NCBI GenBank assembly: GCA_035610835.1
Contig: CM069456.1
Span: forward strand, 33,153,359-33,217,358
Source of the DNA: Ophiura sarsii
Taxonomy: Eukaryota; Echinodermata; Ophiuroidea; Amphilepidida; Ophiuridae
Direction of reading: 5' to 3'
Length of the DNA: 64,000 nt
Below the pieces are notes generated by a model, which searched no databases, was not told the DNA's origin, and saw only the letters and a program-made list of their open reading frames with translations. A program made the position numbers and the translations under genes. This document shows, piece after piece, positions 57,865 to 64,000 of this stretch (position 1 is its first letter; every line of letters begins with the position of its first letter).

Positions 57865-58603
57865 AAAAAAGTTTTAAATCTTGAACACCTTTTGGTCTTA
57901 ATAATCAGAACGCCTTTTTAGTAAATGGTCGACCTGCAGTTGTTATACTCTTAACAATTTGCTAACCCATACAAGCAGAAGAAAATGTATAGTCAAGTAA
58001 ATAGCATTATGTTCCCAATCCCTTAACACTTTGGGACCTGTGATTTTGACATTTTGCCAGTAATAAATCATCTAAGATTTTGTCAACCGCTGCTGACTAT
58101 GTGGTCCACTTTCAGGGTTATGAAGGTTAGTTTATGACCATGGGCATAATCATGTCCTTTGCAGTCTTTTAATTGGACCACATGGAAAATAAACGCATCG
58201 GTAGATGATTTACTACTACCGGCGAATGTCAAATGACAGGTCCAAAAGTGTTAAGGGAGTGGGAACATAATGGTTATCTATACAAACTTCTACTAATTGA
58301 CCTCTTGCTTTATATGTGTCATTGTGGTATATAGTTGTTATTTAATTGGCTCATTGTTATGTATTTTTCTGGTAGAACAAAATATGTTTTGCCTCGTAAC
58401 GGAAAAATACACATTGGACCTTGTGATATAGTTTGTATTATATAATGATAGGACAGATTACAGCCATGTTTTTATTATCACATGACTGAACATTGATTGT
58501 GTGATATCATTATATAAAACAAAATATTTCACGTTTTTTGTTTGTGCAATAGTAAAACCTATATCATATCCAAATTGGAGCTTGTGATATAGTTTGTATT
58601 ATA

Positions 58604-58800
58604 TGTGACGTGATCAAGCAAAATGAGACACATGTCGGCAGTTTTCGATTTTAATATTTGTCCATCATTTAAAACCAGGTAAAAAATGCTACACAGTATG
58701 GTCCAAACCCCACTAAAATCCAATTTCTAGTTTTTAAGTTATAAACAATTTACCAACTGAGAAAACAGAGTAAAACATAAGAATGTATATGAAATTTAAA
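58604..58800. mobile_element. TGTGACGTGATC element, right end not found
   Basis: TA at 58602-58603, then TGTGACGTGATCAAGC and an interior shared with 28256-28477. The matching inverted end is absent or too diverged to see. Confidence 0.6.
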
Positions 58801-58915
58801 AGACCTTAAATTTCACAATGCACTGATCAAACAAAATCCGACTCGATCCAGGGAGCAAAATATCATGGTGGTATTTAAGGTAGACTTTTATGGTTCATCA
58901 TATGGATTCAATTGA

Positions 58916-59300
58916 TTAAAGGTATATTATGTGGTCTTTCCAGGGACCGCCCTCAACATCGAAAAAAAAATTGAAAGCAGATTTTCTTGCAGATTTACAT
59001 TTCTGATCATAAATTGTACATACATTCCAAGTTACAGGGCGATACGATTCTAAATTACTTCAAAATCATGGTTTTAGAGTGAAATAAACAACTGTCGGGT
59101 TAACACGACAGTTTATATTTTCACTCTAAATTCACTCTAAAACCATGATTTTTAGGTAATTAGGAATCGTATCGCTCTGTAACTTGTAAAGTATGTACGA
59201 TTTATGATCAGAAATGTAAATCTGCAAGAAAATCTGCTTTCTAAAAAAAAATCATGAATAGAGGGCGCTCTCTGGAAAAGATCACATAATATGCCTTTAA
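58916..59300. mobile_element. TTAA-flanked fold-back element (AGGYATATTATGTG ends)
   Basis: Nearly the whole 385 bp is one inverted repeat, with arms of ~185 bp around GGGTTAACACGACAG near 59100. TTAA marks both ends. Transcribed, it would form one long hairpin. Confidence 0.85.
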
Positions 59301-59569
59301 GGCATTGTTACATTTTTCCTAGTTGCTACCTAAAAACCAGCATGAGATTTAGTCTTATCTAACATTACATTTTATCATTTTAATTCAGAGAGGTCAAAAT
59401 ATGGCCCTCAGAAGAAAAAAATTACGTTTGCATAAGTTGCTCACTCAAAGTATGCCGTCAGTTGTTATACACATGGTCCACTGAAGGTCGTATATTGGGC
59501 AATAAGAAAAATATCTTTCAGCCAGACACGCTGCTTGGTTGGGTAAATAATATCATATTATTTTTTTTC

Positions 59570-60270
59570 TATTGATTTTTATTTTTTAAACTTGCAACAC
59601 AATACTTACATTTACAGATACAGAAAAGTACAAAAATACAGAGTAATACAAATGCATATATCCTAATACGCTAAATAGTTATATGTATCCAAATGCGGCC
59701 CTTGATGATATACAAACATAAAATGTTTCCAGTATGAAACATGGTGGTATACAATCACTCTAATATGTTTCCAAATGTGAATACAACATAGCGAATACAA
59801 ACACAGTGAAATCCATCGGAAGCGGAAAACATGGTGTTACTTTAGATGGTTTGGGAGTATATCCCATTTCTGCATATGAATATCAAGTTTAGACCTTCTT
59901 TGTGCGCATTCATACTCTAATTTGATCGTATCTTTCATCATATTATTTTTAAAGGCATGTATTGATGGATTTGAAATTTGACATCGACTAATATATATAT
60001 GTCTTCTGGCAATGAGTAATACCTGATTAATAATAATGCGGTGGGAAATCTTTTTGTCATATACACCGTATTTTGTTAAACATAGATAATGTTGGTATAA
60101 ATTTGAATAAAGCTTGCAGCTCGTTCCAGAAAGAATTTGTAACATTACAATCATTGAAAAGATGGTGGATGGTTTCTTCACTCTGGTTACAGAGGTTACA
60201 ATGATCATCGTTAACAATTTTCACCTTCAAAAGCCGTTCAATTGGTTGGCAATATATTATGTGTGATTTT
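59570..60270 (-). mobile_element. 3' end of an L1/Tx1-like LINE
   Basis: The minus strand shows a Cys/His block (CNLCNQSEETIHHLFNDC) and FWNEL, then after a frameshift RRHIYISRCQ, PSIHAFKN and DIHMQKWD. This is the tail order of L1/Tx1-type polymerases. Stop at 59837-59839, then ~270 nt of 3' sequence ending A-rich. Confidence 0.8.
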
Positions 60271-61359
60271 GTATTGAGTACAGAGACTAAATCTAAGACT
60301 AAGAAAGAGAGCTAGGAATATAGGATTCAGACCTAACTTGCCAAGAAATTACTTGCCCTGATGAATGAGTATCAGTATGACGATTGACAATGGAATAAAT
60401 AATTGCCGTGCGAGTTGAATACTTTAATTTCATCGTATTCGTAGCTCTAGTCTAAAGTGTTAGAGCAAAGTTCAATGCATGTTATAATAATAACTCTAAA
60501 TATCAGATTTGATTTTGTCCAATGATACAAAACAACACGTTAAACTTTAAATGAACGAATTTGTTTAATTCACCAACTAAATATCTCATTGTTTAAAGGT
60601 ATATGTTCCGATCACTTTTTTGGGGCTATGATTTTTTTTTCACATCAAGATATTTTGATATCGGAAGAATCCCCATATTTTTCTCATTATGTCTGTAAAA
60701 TCTTAGGGGCCAGATATGTTCCATTTCGAAATTATAGGCTAAAATGTGGTAAATTATTGTCAAAGGTGGTTAACCACCAACCAGTTTGTGTACAACTCAA
60801 TGGGCAAATGTTTTGTGACCTTGTGCTTCTAAAAATAGAACCATTGGAGTTATGCAACTCAAACTTTGGAATGCGACAATTTTAGGGATAACCTTTCATG
60901 TAAAATACAAAACATCAAGTTGAAAATCGGGCCAGCAATCGGAACATCTACCTTTAACAACTGTTTTCAACATGCATTTGTTCTGTTCTAATGCTTCAAA
61001 CAAACTTCATTCAGAGTCGCATAACACTTTCCACGCCGTTATTAGTTTTACTAGTATTAGGCCTATACAAAACAGATTTTTCAGAAACCTTTCCCAATTT
61101 TCAAAGTCTTTCTCAAGGATTACTGAACCAATACTAGGCATGCTTGAACTTATGTCAATGCAATTCTCATGGTGATTCCAAATACGTTAATGAAATTCAA
61201 TAATTTTGACAGTTTTTGAAACAATTTGGACATTTTGGAATGTCGTTTGCAGACACATGCAGCGTGGAAAATGTTAAAACCACATCATAACATCACTAAA
61301 TTGTCCAAACAATCAACCCACAACCACAACACATTGAAATAATAATGCACCATTTTGCA
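60271..61359. other. Intergenic, no gene recognised
   Basis: A 98-codon frame (60589-60885) has no recognised motif and AT-rich codon use. Not called. Confidence 0.5.
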
Positions 61360-61971
61360 TACAAACTTCCTCGTCGGCGGCCGAACTATTTTAATGGTAC
61401 AGTTCCTTTTCAAGGGAATTTTTATATTCATCGCATTTGGGCATCTGTACGTACGCGCTAATAATAGGGGGCGGGTTCACGTAAGCTATACGGTATTATA
61501 ATACGGGGCGTTATGCAAGAAATACCCACACATGGGAATGATTTTGTGCTGGGAAATGCTATTGCCAATACCGATACCGTTTCGCGAAAATCACAACAAT
61601 CAAAAAACCTTTCAAATCAGACGATTTTGAGGTTGAAAACCCCTCAATATGCCGAGTACCAAAACACGAACTACCACGAGTTGGATGTGGACCGCGCGAT
61701 GGTGTGCGATTAATAACGCATACAAATCGGCGAGTTGAGCTAACGACGCACGCGTAACAACGCATCTGCGTACGCCAGCAACCATCACCAACGTCAGCGC
61801 GTTTCATCAACACAAACGTCAGACGCCGCTGTATCTTTCATCGAAAGTGCCGCACAGTTTAATTTCCTAGTGAAATTGTTAGTCTATTTATCGATATTTC
61901 GATTGATTTAAAAACCGTTTTCAGTAAACTTTTCGTTTCGTTTAGTGCTGTTTAACATCTCGAGGAAAAAT
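61360..61971 (+). promoter_or_regulatory. Candidate CpG-rich promoter and first exon of a downstream gene
   Basis: CpG is frequent here (CGTACGCGC, ACGACGCACGCG, CGTCAGACGCCG), in contrast to the rest of the window. At 61970 an ATG overlaps a consensus donor, AAAAAT|GTAAGTAG, so a first exon could end after AT with the start codon split by the intron. No continuation is seen before the window ends. The 66-codon frame at 61513-61713 matches nothing I recognise. Confidence 0.3.
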
Positions 61972-63437
61972 GTAAGTAGTAGCCTTAATATCATTAAAGT
62001 GTAGTGTTTAAGGGTCTGAGCGGCGCATTTTTGGAATCAGCAGTTTGAGTTTGGTCGCTGGGCCCTTGGCCCAGTTCCCGTCCGGACCCCGGCAATTCCC
62101 CATCCGATCTCCAAAGGAGGCCAGGAGGTCGACCCAACCTTCTATAAAAATGGCATGGTTGTGGGATGATTTAATTCCCTATTTTTTGACGGGGGAGATT
62201 AGCGACCCCGTCATTTGAAACGACGTTTCTAAGTCGTAACCTTTTCACAAACCCCTAAAATTCGCGGCATTTGCTAATATTAATAACTTGCATTAATCAT
62301 CTTCTGAAGCGATTTTGTTGTAAAATGTAATTGATATTGTTATAATATGAAGGTAAGAGGACACAGTAAGTTATTTCAGCTATTTGGATGCCATTTAGTA
62401 ATATACTAAGTTATTTGGATGCTATTTTGTATTATATTATATGATTTAGTAATATACTGAGTCACTGAGTCCACGGCGTTGTTCCGTGTTGCCTTGGTCT
62501 CGCAATTAGCCCAATGATTATGGCGAACCCTAGGCTACATCCCCCAGTCATCAATATTACCGTACGGACGCTAAAGCTGTACAAATATCGGAGCCTGCAA
62601 GATAGCGACATAAGAGGGCGGCTGAGAGTTACAGTCTAGGTGAACTCTTCAATATGATTAGCCCAATGATATGGCAACAACCCCTCGACCTGGTAAAACG
62701 GCAATTTCACAACGTACTTTCAGGGTGGAAATGTTGGCGTATGGTATACATGCGTTGTGCAGAGATTTCCGCGTAGCTGACGGCCTGCAGATGGGTCAGT
62801 GTGTTGTATACGTACACTGCGTGCACTGATGCCGTGATAATGCTGAGCATGTTTAGCAAAGTCTAAAACCGCCGCAAATAAAATGGATAAGCCTATTTTC
62901 ATTTTCAAACTTTAAACAGAAGGTACCAGTCTTTCATAAAAAAAGTTTTACATAACCTATTTCTCAATGTGTCCTTATAATATTTCTGAATGATTCGGTG
63001 TCCACCATACAACTTTAATTACCCCAATCCAACTTCTTCATCAATGTTAACCATACGTCTTAAAGGTTGTTGACCCTATTCTAGATTTAAGGGCATCATC
63101 AGTGTAATGAGAAATGGGACCTTTCATTTGATATCAAAAACACTTTTGAATCCCTTAGAGTTAAATTGTTAGGAAACATAGTAGCAACGCTGTTTGTTAA
63201 TGTCTGTTCTTGAACTTTCAACAGTCTTGTATCTCCCCCGTCCAGTTTTTTTTAAATACCTTGTTTTTATTGAAACTTGCTGTAAAGTCTTGTCCAGATT
63301 GAGTGGCCAGTGCCTGCAGTTGCAGGCGCGTATCATAGCCGGCCATTTTTCCTGGTCATGGGTGGCAAAATAAAATTTTCGCCGCCGGTGGGAACAAAAT
63401 TTGGGTGAGCAATATGACGCTGGTGTGTTGTCAATAG
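61972..63437. other. Possible intron of a downstream gene, otherwise empty
   Basis: CTATTTGGATGC and TTTAGTAATATACT are repeated at 62380-62460. No exon or element is recognised. Confidence 0.4.
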
Positions 63438-63547
63438 CAGTGGCGGATCCAGGATTGAAATTTACGGGGGACTGACACCAACAAAAATCGTAAAAGGGCC
63501 CCAATTTTTTTTTGCCGTCAGCTCGTGAAATTCTGCTAAGTGGTGGT

Positions 63548-63578
<31 letters not shown>

Positions 63579-63802
63579 CGGTAGCGATGTGGTTGTCCCA
63601 AAGTCCCAAAACCGGCAAAAAAAATCGCAGGGTACAAGTGGCAAACCACCGGAACCTACCTATGTCTCTGAAAAAGGTAAAGTGGTACACAAAAAAGGTA
63701 TACATATTGTCAAATTTTACGGGGGGCGCGTACACAAAAAGGTCTATTGTAAAATTTTACGGGGGGCGCGCGCCCCCAAAGCCCCCCCTGTATCCGCCAC
63801 TG
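63438..63802. mobile_element. hAT-like element with 31-base G run
   Basis: Termini CAGTGGCGGATCCAGG and the inverse of CAGTGGCGGATACAGG. AATAG directly abuts each side (63433-63437, 63803-63807), a 5-bp duplication rather than 8. Near the right end an AAATTTTACGGGGGGCGCG block is repeated. G31 lies at 63548-63578. Confidence 0.75.
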
Positions 63803-64000
63803 AATAGTGTGTTTCTCATGGGAAGAGTTAAATGAATAAATAATCCTAATTAATAGCGGCACCAGCATAATGTTTTGTAGGAGGGGGAGGGGAAAGACGC
63901 GCCCTCAAAAATGGCTCTTATCTTAATGTCGAAATTGTGCTTGAAATTAGCTTAATATATTCTAATTTCGTAAGATATCAACATAATCAAAATTATAATG

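Noticed and set aside
60589..60885. 98-codon plus-strand frame as a gene
   Set aside because: No recognisable motif, no flanking splice signal tying it to another exon, and composition like the surrounding AT-rich DNA.
63169..63735. 188-codon minus-strand open frame with long proline run
   Set aside because: The proline run is the G31 tract of a hAT-like element read backwards; no other protein signal.

Overview
The window looks like nuclear DNA of a marine invertebrate. It is AT-rich, has long introns with GT/AG splice sites, and is packed with small DNA transposons, tRNA-derived SINEs, non-LTR retrotransposon ends and a Penelope-like element. A hemichordate or echinoderm would fit, but I cannot fix the species from sequence alone. 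There are no operons, bacterial genes or CRISPR arrays, and most short open frames are chance or repeat-derived.

One host gene can be assembled. It is a seven-exon plus-strand gene (15562-44780) for a 496-residue zinc transporter of the CDF/SLC30 family, in the ZnT2/3/4/8 group. All six introns have GT/AG borders and the phases join without a break. Both HxxxD zinc sites, the His-rich loop, the HCH motif before TM1 and a C-terminal CxxC are present. Intron 4 holds a decayed tandem copy of the second half of exon 4 that has lost its HxxxD site. The 3' region carries a degenerate repeat and a candidate poly(A) signal. A CpG-rich stretch near 61.4-62.0 kb may be the promoter and first exon of a second gene running out of the window.

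Layout. 0-6.8 kb: diverged minisatellites and two large inverted-repeat structures. 7-10 kb: half a fold-back element, then a palindrome-containing minisatellite between two ~316-bp direct repeats. 10.4-14.5 kb: poly-G tracts, a GC-rich hAT miniature element with a perfect 8-bp target duplication, and a three-arm repeat. 15.5-44.8 kb: the transporter gene, whose introns hold most of the mobile DNA. Intron 1 contains a three-level nest: a Tc1/mariner-like element (TA duplication), split by a PIF/Harbinger-like element (TAA), split by a 5'-truncated Penelope-like element (15-bp duplication). 44.8-61 kb: more miniature elements, a decayed mariner, SINEs, LINE remnants and fold-back elements. 61-64 kb: the CpG-rich region and a hAT-like element with a 31-base G run.

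Boundaries were read by eye from terminal inverted repeats and target-site duplications, which is strong evidence for element ends. Superfamily names rest on duplication length and terminal bases, so they are inferences except where protein motifs are visible.
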